Positions 10,201 to 23,516 of a stretch of DNA of 64,000 nucleotides are shown here, in pieces. The translations under genes were made by a program, and so were the position numbers. The DNA is from Promerops cafer (taxonomy: Eukaryota; Chordata; Aves; Passeriformes; Nectariniidae). The stretch is from positions 372,001-436,000 of the forward strand of contig VZSE01005023.1 in NCBI GenBank assembly GCA_013398275.1. Direction: 5' to 3'. Every line of letters begins with the position of its first letter. Within the stretch, counting starts at the first letter, position 1. Below the pieces are notes generated by a model. It did no database searches. It was not told the DNA's origin and saw nothing but the letters and a program-made list of their open reading frames with translations.

Positions 10201-13200
10201 TGGAATGCAAGAAGAGTCAGTTATGGGATACTCACTAAAACAGAAAAAAAGGGGGGATTATGGCTGAAAGGAACACATTTACAGATTAATTTTTATGGAA
10301 AGTGGGATTAGAACAAGGTTCCCCAAAAGCATGAATAAAAAAATCAGGTAAAATAGCATCTTGAGTGGCACACCATTCTGGGCCTGATATTATGCATAAA
10401 ATGAAGGATTTTTCTGGCTGTGGTGGAAGAGAGACACAGACCTACAGTTAGAAGATTCCTTGGCTCTATCCACACCACTGTTAAAGAGCAGTCTATAGAT
10501 GAGGTAAGGGCACAGTCTGCTGCTTCACCTCCATTCCCACAGCTGCTTCACAGACTGCCTTCAGCAGCCTCGAGGTTGTGATGTGGTGGGTTCTGGGGTG
10601 CTGGAGTGTGTGTGCACATGGGATACCAACCTCACTGGGACACTGCCCATCAGGGCCAGGCAACTGGGCTGCTGCCTGAGGTGTCTGTACAGCTGGGGAA
10701 TCCAACATCAGAGCAGGTCTCAAGGGACGGCTGAAGCAAATTCACCATGGCTCCAGGGTTAGGATGTTTGAATGTTAGCTTTAACTAACCAGCAGTTTCC
10801 TCTACACTTCTTCTGAGCATTGATTAACATACTAATGAGGGTAGCATGAGCTGTGAGAAAACAGACTGTGTGAAAAGCAAATGTGACTTGAGAAGAGTGC
10901 ATCAAAGCAAAAAGCTGCGCTGATAACCAATCACTCAGACAGCAATACTGTCTCCATAGAGTGTGAGCAGAATAGAAAATTCTATATGTAAAGTTAATTC
11001 TGGCTTCATGTCATATCACAAACATGCCTGTTGTCAGTAGTCATAAGTAGTGATAAGGAGAGCTTGGATGGTTCTAGAATTTTAATGTCTCACTTTTGTA
11101 TTTACCCGAACAGTGAAGTTTTATGCCAGTTACTAATCACTTCTTAGCCAGAAGCAGAAGACTCCTTATTCCCTGAAGTCTGTTCTCAGTTAATTGCACT
11201 CATGAGTATGGCAAATTTAGAATTATTATTCTTCAACAAATCCTTCCAACTCCCTGGCCAGGAAGCTGGTATGAGAGCCAGGCAATATAAGCTACATTAT
11301 CACCTCATACTGGTCTAATATTTTAATGGTGGTTTTTTAACTATTGGTAACTGATATCTGTCCTGTCAAAAGGTGGGATCAATAAAACATACATATGTAT
11401 AAATAAAGTAAAAAATAGTCCTCTATAAAAGCAGAATGAAAATTGATGCTGCAATCTATTTAGCACTTTAGTTTACAGGGTACACTTTATGAATCCACAC
11501 ACAGCACATTCCAGAAGAAACTGTGCCCAAGCAGGGCAGCTAATAGTAATAACTGATTAATTCCATTTCTTTTGAAGGAAATACATTAGCTCTACACTTT
11601 GGAACTGGCTATTTCCATTAGCCATTGTTGTCATGGATTGTTCTTAATAGCCAGCCTGAAAAAAAATTAGTTATCGGATTCAAAGTGTGCCTTTGGGGCC
11701 AGATTCACAGTTGGAAGAGCTCTGCTGATTTTTTGTAGGCTTATACTGCTTTGCTCTGATGTTTACATGAAGTCTCATTCTGATTTAAATTATCTGAAGG
11801 AAACAGTGACAGTCATTAAACCAGCAGAATTTTCTTTAGTGCTTTCAGTATTTTTCTGTCAGAGGTTAGATAGCTTTGCTGCTTGACTGAGTTGTAAGAA
11901 CTGGTTCTGCTTAAATTTTTTTTTTTTGGTGAAGATAAGTTACAGTGTCTTTTACATCTAAGTCAGAAAAACAGGTTTTAAGAGACCAATTCTAACTCTT
12001 AGATGGGTCTCCCAAGTGACATTCCCTCTGAATGTACTGACAGACTTCACAGCACTGCACTGTATCCCCATACTTCTGCTTTACCACAGCTCAGATCCTC
12101 CTGCTTGCTGCTTAACAGTGGGAAAGACTCACTTCCTGTAGGGTTTGAACAGTAACACTGAAGTAGATGAAAAGATTCAACTGATGCTGGCAGACTTTGG
12201 CTCAGGACCTGGTCGCACTGCACACTGTGATAAAGGGGGTGAAGGTGGCTTTGCTGGGCTTTATCTAGAGGAAGGATGCTTTTCCTGAAGGGTGTCATGA
12301 ACAGCAGCTCTTAGTGTCAACAGTAGATGTGAGCTTGGAGACTTGCCTAGAAGTGATCAACTTCTAAAAGGTTCAGTCAAATTGTAAATAATTCAACTCT
12401 AACCCCTTTTCACAAAGTCAGGAAGACAGGAGATGGTGGAAAGCTCTGTATCAGAGAAGACTTCTATTTCAAAGGCTCCTGTTCAGAAATGAACAAAATG
12501 AAGTCAAATAATGTAACCCCAAAAGTATGACTGCAGCGATGTAAAAGAAAAATATGGTCTGAAAAATTGTAGTAGCCATGGTTACATACACATACACACC
12601 CCATCACAACACAATGGTCCTGTCATCCACTGCATTGAAAAGCTGCTATATCCCCACATAATGCAAGTCTTGGAAGGAAAAAAAACAAGAAGAGGCAAAA
12701 CACTGAAGCTTTTTGAATCATCAAGGCACACAGTGCCACTTGAAAACTTGAGAGTTTCAACTCCCCACAGGAGGAGATTGACTGTTCTGCAGGTACACTC
12801 TCAATTTTAGAAACATATCTTGGGAAACACGATGAGTTAATTGCTTACTTAAGCAACAATTTTGCAAGCTATCATAGGCAAGCAAACTGAGGAAACTTAT
12901 ATCAGGTAACTCTACTAATGGGCAGTGCTAAACATTTCTATTTGGACTGTATAATGCCTAACAGCTTTGACTCATGTCTGGTACTACTGGCTTTTTATAG
13001 TTTTACATAATGAATCAGGTCATCTACAGGATATTCCAGAAGTGCATGCTGCAACAACTCTCAGGGCTTGTAAAGCTGCTGAGTGCTTTCTAAAGTAGTT
13101 TTCCTAGACTTTCAATGAACACAGATGGGCATACTGCTGCCTTCCAAAGCACGAAGTTTGCCTGAGTTGGTCCAGATCCTCCATAGACTGCATGGGTGGT

Positions 13201-14919
13201 TGGGAAATCCCAGATGGGCATGCTGCTGACCCAAGGGCAGCCAGCGCAGGTCTTTTTCTGTCCATATTTCATCCCTGAGGGCCATGGCACAGCTGCAGTC
13301 TGGCCATCAGGAAACCAGGCTTTTACCAGGCATATCCTCTTCTCAGCTGGGCCCTGCTGATGGCTCCCAGCCACAGGAATGCAGCTGTACAGATTTGGGA
13401 CTGTGCCTGGCTCAGGGCTGGGTTTGGAGCATCTGTATATCTGCTTTTGCTGTATAGGGAATCTTTAATCTTTTCTGTACTTTAGTTAACATTGGTGAAA
13501 ACACAGATAAGAAGTTTCCTGCTCTCCCCAGGTGTTTTAAGTCAAATTACATGAAATATTAGATGTACTTTTGTCATGAAGCACAGACTGCTGATGGCAT
13601 GGCTGAATCAAGAAGAACATTTTAGAGGAATCCTGCAGTAAGTGTTCAAAATCCTGTGACATATGGAGCTGTGAGGTTTTGTTCACATGAAAAAGGCAGC
13701 ATGGACTGTTTTCAATGGACTGAGCTGCTGTCACCATCAGGAATATTTTATTTAATTCAGCAGAGCTCAGATCACTCAAGAGTCTTAACTGGGAAAGAAA
13801 ATATTTGGCAAAACCCCCAAGTTTTGCTGTCCTAGTCTGACAATAGCGCTGCACCATGCGGTCTGTATGCAGAACAGTACAAATCACAAGCTTAGTCTTG
13901 CTGCAATTGTCTGGAGTGTAACGTGGCATCAGGGGTCCCAGTTATACTCAGAGAGTGCAGTTTTCTGAATGGAATGAGAGAGGAAGCCATAGAACAAGGC
14001 TAAGGGTATTTAGATTCTGCAGTTCAAGAAAAATTACATCTATCATATGTGGCTCCTGGGAAAAGAGTAACTGATCAGAAAACATGTTTTTCTAAAGCTT
14101 AGTTTCCCCATGACTTTGTTCACTTTTAAAACATAATCCACTCTTAAAGAACATCCAGAAAGAAGGAAAGCCAACATCCTCACCAGCTAATCAGGATTCT
14201 TAATTCTGTGTTTGCTGCAGGTCAGGCAATGGCGTGGATTTATATAATTGGTTGACTTACGTGCCTAAAGACATTAGGACAAAATCAGAAGTGGTGCAAA
14301 CACAGATTCAGGGGAGCCAATGTTTTAGATTTTTTAAAATATAAGTCCACAAGAGGAATGCAATAGAAGGAATATAGAAAGGAAATAAACAAAAGAAACT
14401 CTTCTGGGGAACTCTGAAATAGTGTAAATTAAAATAATGCTCCCTCCCCACCATCTACTCAAATCTAAACAACCTCATGGATAGTTTTTTGGTTGCAACT
14501 ACTTAGAGTCACTTGCACTAGTAATAAATAAATTATCTCTGAATTTGGGTCCATTTCGGATGAGACTTCAGACAACTAAATGTTCTGTCAAAGTCTAAAC
14601 TAGCTGCTGTAACACATTTCCCCATTAGTGCAGGGGAATTGTTATCTCTGGCTGATGATTTATCACAACAGTGTGAAAAACCTATTTTAGAAGCATTTTG
14701 TGGAGGTGCCTGCTTCTTCTAAGTGATGGCTAGCTGCCTCCCCATAGTATCAGAGTCACAACAGGGTCCAATCCATAAATGGAGTTTCCTTTAGATGAAA
14801 ATATTTTACAAATAAAAATGTGTTTTCATTCTAAATCAGAAAGAAAGGTCAACGTGTCATCAGTTTTCATGGTATGGGAGCTACAAGAAATATAGAATCA
14901 GAAATATTGAAGTGTTTGT
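7241..14919. other. Unique AT-rich stretch, no gene seen
   Basis: No recognisable coding exon, RNA gene or transposon. A markedly purine-rich plus strand runs from about 10060 to 10260 and makes a 68-codon, highly charged frame (10061-10267) that is best explained by base composition. Frames at 8786-9112, 13090-13374 and 13537-13929 have no family resemblance that I can name. Acceptor-like sequences are scattered but lack partners. Confidence 0.45.
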
Positions 14920-15200
14920 TTTGATCATGTCAAATTGTAACACTTTGCTAATGTTAAAATATCTCAGAAAGTTAAAAGCATTTAAATAAGACTGGAAAAA
15001 TAAAAATTAATATAAATTATAATAGAGATGAACAATGTGGCCTGTCAATGTGAAAGCATCTCTGAATATGTGCTATAGCATTCCTAATATAGCAATTAGA
15101 ATAAAACTATATTAAGTTGAGTCATAGCAAAATTATTTTTTTCTCTAATACACATTCTGAAGTACAAAGAGCATTAGTTTCAACACCTGTTTGAAAATTT
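14920..15200. promoter_or_regulatory. Candidate conserved noncoding block
   Basis: This AT-rich, non-repetitive block has many short AT cores resembling homeodomain or POU sites (AATTAATATAAATTATAATA near 15006, AGCAATTAGAATAA near 15090), and no open frame of note. The texture resembles vertebrate conserved noncoding elements, but conservation cannot be seen from one genome. Treat this as a place to look, not as a call. Confidence 0.15.
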
Positions 15201-16612
15201 TATCAAAATAAGAAATAAAAAAAATGCAAACAAAACTCTCTTTTCAAGTGCAAAGTTTCCCCATTTCCCTGTAAAAGTTCTGGTTATAGTTCATAGAAAG
15301 CTCTTTGCTGTGTGGATGGCAGCTGCCTGCACTGGATGATGCTGCCTCAGAAAAAAACCATTTCTTGTGCATGTTTTCAGCTCTAACTTCTTCCACAAGC
15401 TGTGGCAATACTTCTGCATGTGCCATCCCTGTCAGCAGGAAATCATACCCTGTTATGAAGTGTCATTATATTGAGAAGTGAATGGGACAAGTCTTGCAGT
15501 GGTCCAAGTGTTTCCAACTCTAGAAACTGTTGAGTTCCAACCAACAGGTTCTTCCTTTACAGCTGCCCTGGAGCAGCAGTGAGAGGGCTCTCTGCAAACT
15601 CCTGACCTTGTTAATGACACCACAATGCCAAGCAGAAATGCATTCTTTGCCTCCTTGGACTTTGTATAAACATACATTACCTGGACTTTTGACCAATCCA
15701 TGGAGTTTTAATTCTGATTTTAATACTGACCATTAATGACAAAAATTTGTGCAATAAACATTATTGCAACAAGAAAATTGAGACCTCCAAGGCTATTTTT
15801 CAAACTAGATTTAAGCCTTGATGTGATTGAAATTTATGCTTTCTGTGTATTATTAAAGGTCTACAGCATAGAATTTCCAGCCAAAGATTCCCTATATGAC
15901 TTTATTTTTTAACCAAACTTTTGTACTGATTAACTAAGAATGTGAATTAGTATTTTTTATTTTTGTCCTAATCTGTATTTTATTCTCCTCGCCCCATGTT
16001 TTTTTGTATAATATAACTGTTTCTGTCAATGACAGGCAAAATAGGACGGGTCAGGAAGGAAGTGTATAATTCAAATATAATTCAATTTCACTAGTTAAAA
16101 GTGATGCTAAAGTAGAAAATAATCCTAGAGAAAATATGTTTCAAAAAATTAATGAATTAGCTCTGATTTTATGAGTTGCCCAAAAAATCTAAGGGCTACA
16201 GTTGTCAGTACTCAATTTTTCAAGTTAAAGGAGAATAAAATGTTAACTTTTTAGCAACAATGACAAGGCTGTTACCAGCATATGAGGGATTGGCGGTCCA
16301 ACAGCTCAGCTGTACTTGCAGACCTTGGGATGTTATCCTGGCTGTTGGACATTGTTTAACTGGCATTCTCCATGAAATTCTGAAAAACAGTAAAAATGTA
16401 GTCTCCAAACTTCAGCTACTACCTCCAGAGTTATTCCCTCATGGAGACCATACATGGCCTCTGACTTCACAGGAGAGCTTTTTTAATTTTCCAGTGAAAA
16501 TTAATAATGGAGAAATAAAGGAGAGGTGAAGGTAACGGCTGCCACTTTGAACGGACATCAGAACAACCGAGCGGGGAGACAGGGCTACGAGCACCTCCCA
16601 TTGTCCTTGCAG

Positions 16613-16686
16613 ACACCCTGGTGGGCTCCGTGTGTGCCCAGTCTGAATGCTTCCCAAGCAGAACCCTGCAGGCATCCACCATGGAG
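16613..16686 (+). other. Possible exon with both splice signals
   Basis: Seen: a pyrimidine-rich acceptor (CCTCCCATTGTCCTTGCAG ending at 16612) and a near-perfect donor (GAG before GTGAGT at 16687). The 74-base interval is open in two of three frames, and its last six bases are ATGGAG in a strong Kozak context (CCACCATGG). It could be a 5' exon ending just after the start codon, a noncoding-RNA exon, or chance. No partner exon was recognised, and the translated peptides match no family I know. Transcript data would settle it. Confidence 0.2.
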
Positions 16687-19600
16687 GTGAGTACCTGGAA
16701 AGGCAGATCCCAGAGCACCCAGCCCGGAATGGAAAACTGTTTTCAAGCAGCTCTGGGGAAAAACAGGTGTTTTCTGATGGAAGAAGCCACTTGATGTGAG
16801 AAATTTCATTAAAGAGTCAGTGTTCCACATAAAATAAAGGTGAGACAATCTGAAATAACCCACTGAAACACATTTGACAAAACTGACATATTGCCTTTGA
16901 TGAGGACATCTTTCCCAAGCTACCAGGACATAAAGCTTTGTGTGCTGACAAGATGAAGAGTATTTAATAATTGTGCTAGAAAAAAATGTAATAGTTTACA
17001 CCTTCCAGCTGCATGTCCTGTTTTATCCATTTTTACACAGTGAATGGCTATAACAACAATGAAGCTAGAGCTATCTAACTCTGCTCTCTAAATGCCAAGT
17101 CCTCATCCCATGAATAAGTGATGGGTGTTAAGTATTTACCTGAGTAGGGACAAAGTCTGCATTTCCACATTAAATGTATTATTTTGAAATTAAGTTTCTA
17201 CTGTAGGTCTGGAGAATGTCTTAGATGACCCTGAGCTTGTCCTTTTCTTCCAGCTACACTGGATGGTCATGAAGGAGATATTACCTTTCCTCACCAAGCT
17301 TTTCTTTCATTATTATTCTTAGAACACTACAACTGCAAAAGCACTAGCACTAGTTTCAATTATTTCAGACAGCATGAAACAGCTTTCATGGGACTGAGAA
17401 AGCCTTTACTCAGAATAGCCTGTAGTGTGGCCATTATGATGTTCTTTTGGGACCTGGGGGAGTGGATTGAATCCTATTAAGTAGAGAAGACAATTGAATC
17501 TGCGTTTCCTGCAACCTAGGTGAGTACTTTAATCATGACTTATTGGATAAAAGGTTAGGGGAGGGTCACCATTGTCTTCTCCACATGCATTTCATGAGAA
17601 ATGAATAATAGCTCCCTATGTAGTAGAGTTACAGTTTTGTGAGTCTCACTGGCACTAAAGTTGTAAGTACTGGAGGACAGCTTAAGCCCACCTTTGTTCC
17701 TAGCAGTTCCTGCTGGCTAGCTTAAGTAGCTCAGCACAGTTTGCAAATCTCATTATTTGGCAGTTATGTCTCCTAAAGCACTGTACTGAAACCAGGCACC
17801 AAACTCAGGGCAGCAATCTAAAAATTTAGTCACTGAACAACTAACTAGGAAGCCTGAGACTAAATTCTCAAAAAATGTAAAATTATGCATAGTTTTCTGA
17901 TAAGCTGGTAACTTCAATATCCTACTTCAGCAGTATAACTGAAGCTCTGAAATAAAACATGTAACGCAGGCTCTTCAGGATCTAATGCTGCTCAGCATTC
18001 TGTACATTTTTCTGAGTACTGCTAGTGGATGTGATTCAGACAACTGAAAACATAGATTTTCCATTGCCATTACAACAAAAGACAACAATTTGTTCTCAAT
18101 TCTCTTTAGATATCAGTTTTAAGGTATATCAAAATCATCTTCTTTACACAGATTTTTACTTCAGAGATTCTGTGATAGTAACTTAAAATACATTTTAATT
18201 TAATTAGCCTGATCTTCATAACTTAAACAATTGGAGATGGATTTATGGGTCATGTGTACATAATTTATCATTATATATTGCATAACTTGTAACCGAGTAA
18301 ATAAGCACCAAAGTGCAAAACCAATAGGACCAGACATACACATGCTTTTTTTCTATCTAGCCATATATTTTCACTATGCTATAATTATACAAATAGGCAG
18401 AGATTGCATCCAGTGTCACTCACACAACTAAACATACTGTATGCTCCAGTAATAGGACCAAATGTTTACAATAGTCCAGTTATTGATAAATGATTTAAAA
18501 TATTTTGCTCCCAGTTTTGCTCAGAATTGCAGAGAAAACTCTGCAGATGCCAGGATGTAACCGTGGAATTCAGCCTTCTGTTTCTTAAAAGGCAGCAGAC
18601 ACATTTCCAAAGCTGCTCTTGCTTGATGTTTGAAATGCAATGGAATACATTGAGACATACGTTTTTTAAAAATCTCATGCTTTCATCCACCCATAAAATG
18701 TATTTGACATGCACTGAAATGTCAGTAGCATTATATGAGATGACTTGATATCACAAGCCATGGTGCCATAATAGTAAACAACCTTGGGAATGGGAACTGG
18801 AGCAGCATACATATCTGAAACTGCAGAATGTCCTTTAGCTGCTTACAGCTAGTTATTTTCTTTGCTGTCATAAAGATGTTCAGCCTAGATACAACATCAG
18901 CTTTTGAATTTACCAATTCTTTTATCTCTCCTACACTTTTCTATACCAAATTTCTTTATAAATTTAAGTTGCATGCAGCTATACTTGTTCCACTGGCAGT
19001 AAAGACAAAGGAGCTTGAAGTTAGACCATTAGGTCTAACATTAACATGTGAAGGTAGACTTGAGTGCTCAGTTCTGTCACAGAACTCTTTGATGAGTGTG
19101 GAAAACTCATTCAGGAGGTTTTTGTTCACAACTTATACACAAGTGAGGCTGCTGTGAGGTTTGTGAGGTGTTTAGCTAGTACACTAAAAGGGCCTTCTAA
19201 ATATCATGAATCAAATTTTATTTCTAAATTGAGTCAGGATTTAATTTAGGTAACAATTTCATTGATGGATTATATGGTCCAAAGCTGTCTATACTGGAAA
19301 CTAAGAAAGTAAGTGTTTTATAATAACCCCACTGGAAACATTGCACTGCCACTTTACATCTGTTTCCAAACCTATTGGTCAATTACTCATTGTCACCCTG
19401 AAACAGCTCAACTAGCAATTGTAAATTAGTATACACCTTGTCTCATAATATCATAGCCACACTGGGAGACTGAAAAATACGCATTGCATTTAGATATTTT
19501 TATTCTATGTATGCACTTTCAATGAAAAGCTTCTGAATACAGCAAGCAAGGTATGACTCTTGAAAATATTATTTTTCAACATTGTAAAAACGGTTTTGTT

Positions 19601-21392
19601 TTTCTATCAAAACTGCAAGAATACTCTGAATTTCATGCTCTATTTTCCCTGAAACTCTGTTAGAATGCTACTTCATTCATATTTGTGGTTAGCAGACTTC
19701 AGATTCCCTCATCTACAGAAAAGACAAAGCAAAATATTTTTTACACAGAATTCTATAAAAACTGTAATTGTCACTTGCAAGAAATTGAAATTTCAAAACT
19801 ATATCCTTAAAAAAAGGGAAAATCAATGACCGAAATCCTTTGCATAATTTGAATTAATCTCTCTGTATATATCTTTTTATGTGCTTATATATGTATACAT
19901 ATACCCAATTGTAACTGCAATTATAAGTATAAACATATATATGACTTTACATGTCATTTTGGGAAGAATTCTTCTGTCTCAGTTTTCCTGTCTAAAAGTT
20001 TTATATTGAAATCTAATTTAGGCTTTCTAAAAATGGAGGGAAACATTCATTCACAAAAGATGATCCCTTTCTGCTGAAGAAAAGTACCCTAAAAAAGAAC
20101 ATATGAAACCATTCTCTGGCGTACCCATTTTCTGCAAAAACTACAGAGTGCTATACATAACTTTAAGTCAACTTTCTTTAGACAAGCAAAATACTCTAAA
20201 ACCAATCCTATTCTTTGACTTTCTCTAATTTCCCCTCAGGATCAAAATTTCGGACCCCATGTGCTCAAAAGTGGGGTTTTAGGCAGCATCAAGGTGGTTG
20301 AGGTCAGGATAGGTGACCAGTGGTGAACCAGCTGGGCTTCCCCCAGGTGACACAATCCATAGGAACATTTCTTCCTGATAGATCAGGATCTTCGGAGGGC
20401 AAAACATTCCAGAAGAAAATTTCTGATCAGTTCTAGTCTTCAACAGCACTGATTTTTTTTTTTTTATTAATTGCAACACATCGTAGATGGAGTAGATGTT
20501 TTGATTGAGCCTTACAGATGCCCTAAAGACCATAAAGCAGCTGATCACAATCCTGACATCTTCTCTTGCATCACAGTTAATCAAATTTCAGGGTAAGTTG
20601 AAAACCAGGTTGACTAATGTTCCCAACAAAAGTGATTCCCCAGCCTAAGATGTCTGTGTGTAAACTGTTCATTGGCTTTTCTAGCTGTGTTCAGACAGCT
20701 AAGGAAAGATCTCATATCAGCAGGGGTGGGATTGAGTGATGATACTGAAAAAGACAAAATTAATGCAAAGCTAAATAGCAAATGTGGGATGAAACAAGTG
20801 TTACAGTCAGACATTATATGAGCAAAGGAAGAAAGAAGGGATGATGAATGTACACAGAAATTAATCTAGATAATCCATCCAAAAGAGACATCAATATGAT
20901 TGTTTTAAGGCAAAGGAAAAACTGAGTCTCTAAAGAAAGACTAAGAGACAGAAATTTCCTCTGAATCAGCAGTTGTTTGCAGGCTGATGACAGGTGCATT
21001 TATTGTTAATCACTATTGGTTCCTAGTTTAATATTTCTTAGTCTCCTTGACTGCCCTGTGGTTCTCTTTATAACTGTGTTCCCAGATGAAAAAAGTCAAC
21101 TGAAATATTGATTTTTCAGTTTCCTTTTCTTCTAGTAAAAGATAATGAGCAAAATTCATCACAGGAATAATTAGTAGAAATTATTCCTATTGTATTGTGA
21201 AACCAAGTGACATTTCATCGTTTATCTGGAGGCTTAATGATGATTTCTGGTGATAATTACTAAGCTTTCAAAGTTATTGTTCATATGCACCAGATTTCTC
21301 TGTTTATCTGAACTCAGAAAGTATGTGACTATATAAAAATAATTTAAATAGGTCTCTACTGTTGAGCTGTCCTGAATGGAAAAGAAATTTTC

Positions 21393-21415
21393 TTTTTTTT
21401 TTTTTTTTTTTTTTT
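21393..21415 (+). repeat. Poly(T) tract, 23 bases
   Basis: An uninterrupted run of 23 T on the plus strand. The sequence next to it is not a recognisable retroposon, so it is annotated only as a homopolymer, and its true length may be misread by the assembly. Confidence 0.9.
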
Positions 21416-22822
21416 AATTTTTCCATCCCTCAAATCTTTCTCTTGAAATCTGGGTGTAAGAATTAAAGCTGAGAGTTTACAAATGGGCCTTGATGTTGTA
21501 CATAATGTATAATGGTAATGAACAACCACAAGAACAGCAATAGCTAAAGAAAAAAACCCAAACAAATAGGAAATATTTAAATTCTAAACTTTTTCTGATT
21601 TAGTCACACACATCTACAGTACCAAAACAGTAACAGGTAAATCTTATTTAATGAGTACCTGTAGCACAGAGATGCAGAAATCCTTGAGACAGGACTGATG
21701 AAGCCAACTGTAAAACTCCTGCAGTATGTCTAGTTCAGGTGCAATGCAACGTCCACGCGAGTCTGACTGCTTTCAGGGCAGTACTGAAGCATCCTGCAGA
21801 TGTACCGGGTTACAGACCACTACACATTTGAGCCACTTCTAAGGTCAAATGGTGAGAAGTTTAATTCTCTAAATGCTGGAATCATGGTCCTAGAGGGACA
21901 GTTATGGAGGTGAAATAGAGAACGTTAAAATTAAATTGAAGAAAAATGTGTAAAACTGTGTAGTAATACTGTTTTACACATATTTCCTCAATTATTTTTT
22001 TTTAACTACATTTTTTTGACCTACTGGACATTTTAAGGTCAGATAGGTTCATCATCTAATGTATTCTGCTGCTTAACTCATGCAAGAGAAACTTCCAAAG
22101 GATATTTCTTAAAGTGGTATTTTGATGTGATCCTTTTCCTATGGGAACTGAAATAAAACTTTACTGTTTTTGGAAAAATTTATCAATGTCAGTAGGACTC
22201 CATTATACTTGTCACCAGTTCCAAGTCCGCTTCTATCTTTGTCCCGTGTTATTTTCATTTTGATTCTTCTACTTAGTATGCTATTTCTGTCTGTGCTTTC
22301 AAGATCAACAGTTATACTACTTTTTTTCCTTTTTCTCATTTGTATCCCCCCAGCTTTTTTCAAGGTTGTAATTAGTGGCTGAATAGTCTGAACTTAGATT
22401 TTAAGGCTACTCTGACTACAAGTTTGTTTATCATAGTAAGAACAAAATGTTTTTCAAAATCTCAAAAAAAATGTCAGTGGCTCATCATACCAGTTATGGA
22501 ACACTTCAAGTCAAAAATAGTGACATGTTGTTGTCCAGAAGTGCCATACTTTACATATGTCAAGTTAAAACATTGAATCATAGAACAGTTGGGGTTGGAA
22601 GGAACCTTAAAAATTCTCTGTTCCTAGCTGCCCTGCCATGAGCAGGGACACTTTCCATTAGACCAGGTTTCTCAGGGCCCCATCCAACCTAACATTGAAC
22701 ACTTCCAGGGATGGAGCATGTGTTCCAGCCTTCTGATCATCTTTATGACCCTTCTCTGGACTTGCTCCAACATGTTCTAATGTTGGGACCCCAGAGCCAG
22801 ATGCAGGACTCCAGGTGGGGTC

Positions 22823-23098
22823 TCACTGGAGCAGGGCAGAGCAGAGCAGAGCAGAGCAGAGGGGCAGATTCCCCTCCCTTACCTTGCTGGCCATGCTGTT
22901 TTGGATGCAGCCTAGGATACAGTTGGTTTTCTGGGTTGCAAGCTCACATTGCTGGGCCATGCCAAGCTTCTTGTCCAACACCCCGAAATCCTTCTCTGCA
23001 AGGCTGCTCTCAGTCCATTCTCCACCCAGCCTGTATTTGTATTTGGAATTGCTGTGACCAAGGTGTGGCACCTTGTACTTGGCCTTGCTGAACTTCAT
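22823..23098 (-). pseudogene. CR1 reverse-transcriptase C-terminal relic
   Basis: This 91-codon open frame lies in the older CR1. It carries the conserved CR1 pattern after the palm domain: KFSKAKYKVPHLGHSN (a decayed form of the FNKGKC..LHLG..N block), YRLGGEWTESSLAEKDFGVL, and QQCELATQKTNCILGCIQ. It is a fragment with no start of its own, separated by frameshifts from the FADD-containing part upstream at 23182-23205. It is not functional. Confidence 0.88.
22836..22860 (+). repeat. (GCAGA)5 pentamer repeat inside CR1
   Basis: Five perfect GCAGA units. CR1 normally has one or two such units here (AGCAGAGCAGAGG), so this is a small local expansion within the element. Confidence 0.9.
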
Positions 23099-23516
23099 GA
23101 GGTTCCCATAGGCCCAACTCTCCAGCCTGTCAAGGTCACCCTGGATGCACCCCTTCCCTTGACCATGTCAGCTGCACTGCCCAGCTTGGTGTCATCGGCA
23201 AACTTGCTGCGGGTGCACTTGATCCCACTGTCCATGCTGCCAACAAATACGTTCAACAGCACTGGTTCCAGTACTAACCCCTGAGGAAACGCTCATCACT
23301 GGGCTCCACCTGAACACTGATCTGTTGAGTACAACCCTTTGAATTCCTTACCCACCAAGTGGTCCTTCCATCAAATCTATCCTTCTCCAATTTAGAGACA
23401 AAGATGTTCAGGACAATGTCAAATGCTTTGCCCAAGTCACAGAATCACAGAATCACAGAATGGTTCAGGCTGGAAGGGGTCATCTGGTCCATCCTGCCTG
23501 CTCAAGCAGGATCATC

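Larger units (their letters stand above)
15201..22574. other. Unique AT-rich stretch with minor simple repeats
   Basis: No gene is recognised. It holds a possible exon-like cassette at 16613-16686 and a splice-like junction at 17519/17520 (see findings), T13 at 20453-20465, and a 23-base poly(T) at 21393-21415. An alternating TA/TG-rich segment lies at 19866-19942. The 109-codon frame at 18828-19157 and the 101-codon minus frame at 20279-20584 show no motif I know. Confidence 0.45.
22575..23436 (-). mobile_element. Older CR1 LINE, 3' part, internally deleted
   Basis: The 3' end reads as the classic antisense CR1 tail (GAATCATAGAAC, then GGGTTGGAAGGAACCTT). Minus-strand translation gives ORF2 reverse-transcriptase sequence, including an intact catalytic box KFADDTKL at 23182-23205 and the downstream block EWTESSLAEKDFGVL. 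Compared with a typical CR1, roughly 250 bases are missing near 22715-22725, where the tail jumps straight to the part encoding the ERLRELG region. A pentamer, GCAGA, is repeated five times at 22836-22860. The element stops abruptly at 23436, where a second CR1 begins, and appears to resume at about 24957. Confidence 0.92.

Noticed and set aside
13537..13929. 130-codon minus-strand frame
   Set aside because: No recognisable motif or conserved-looking cysteine/histidine pattern; likely chance.
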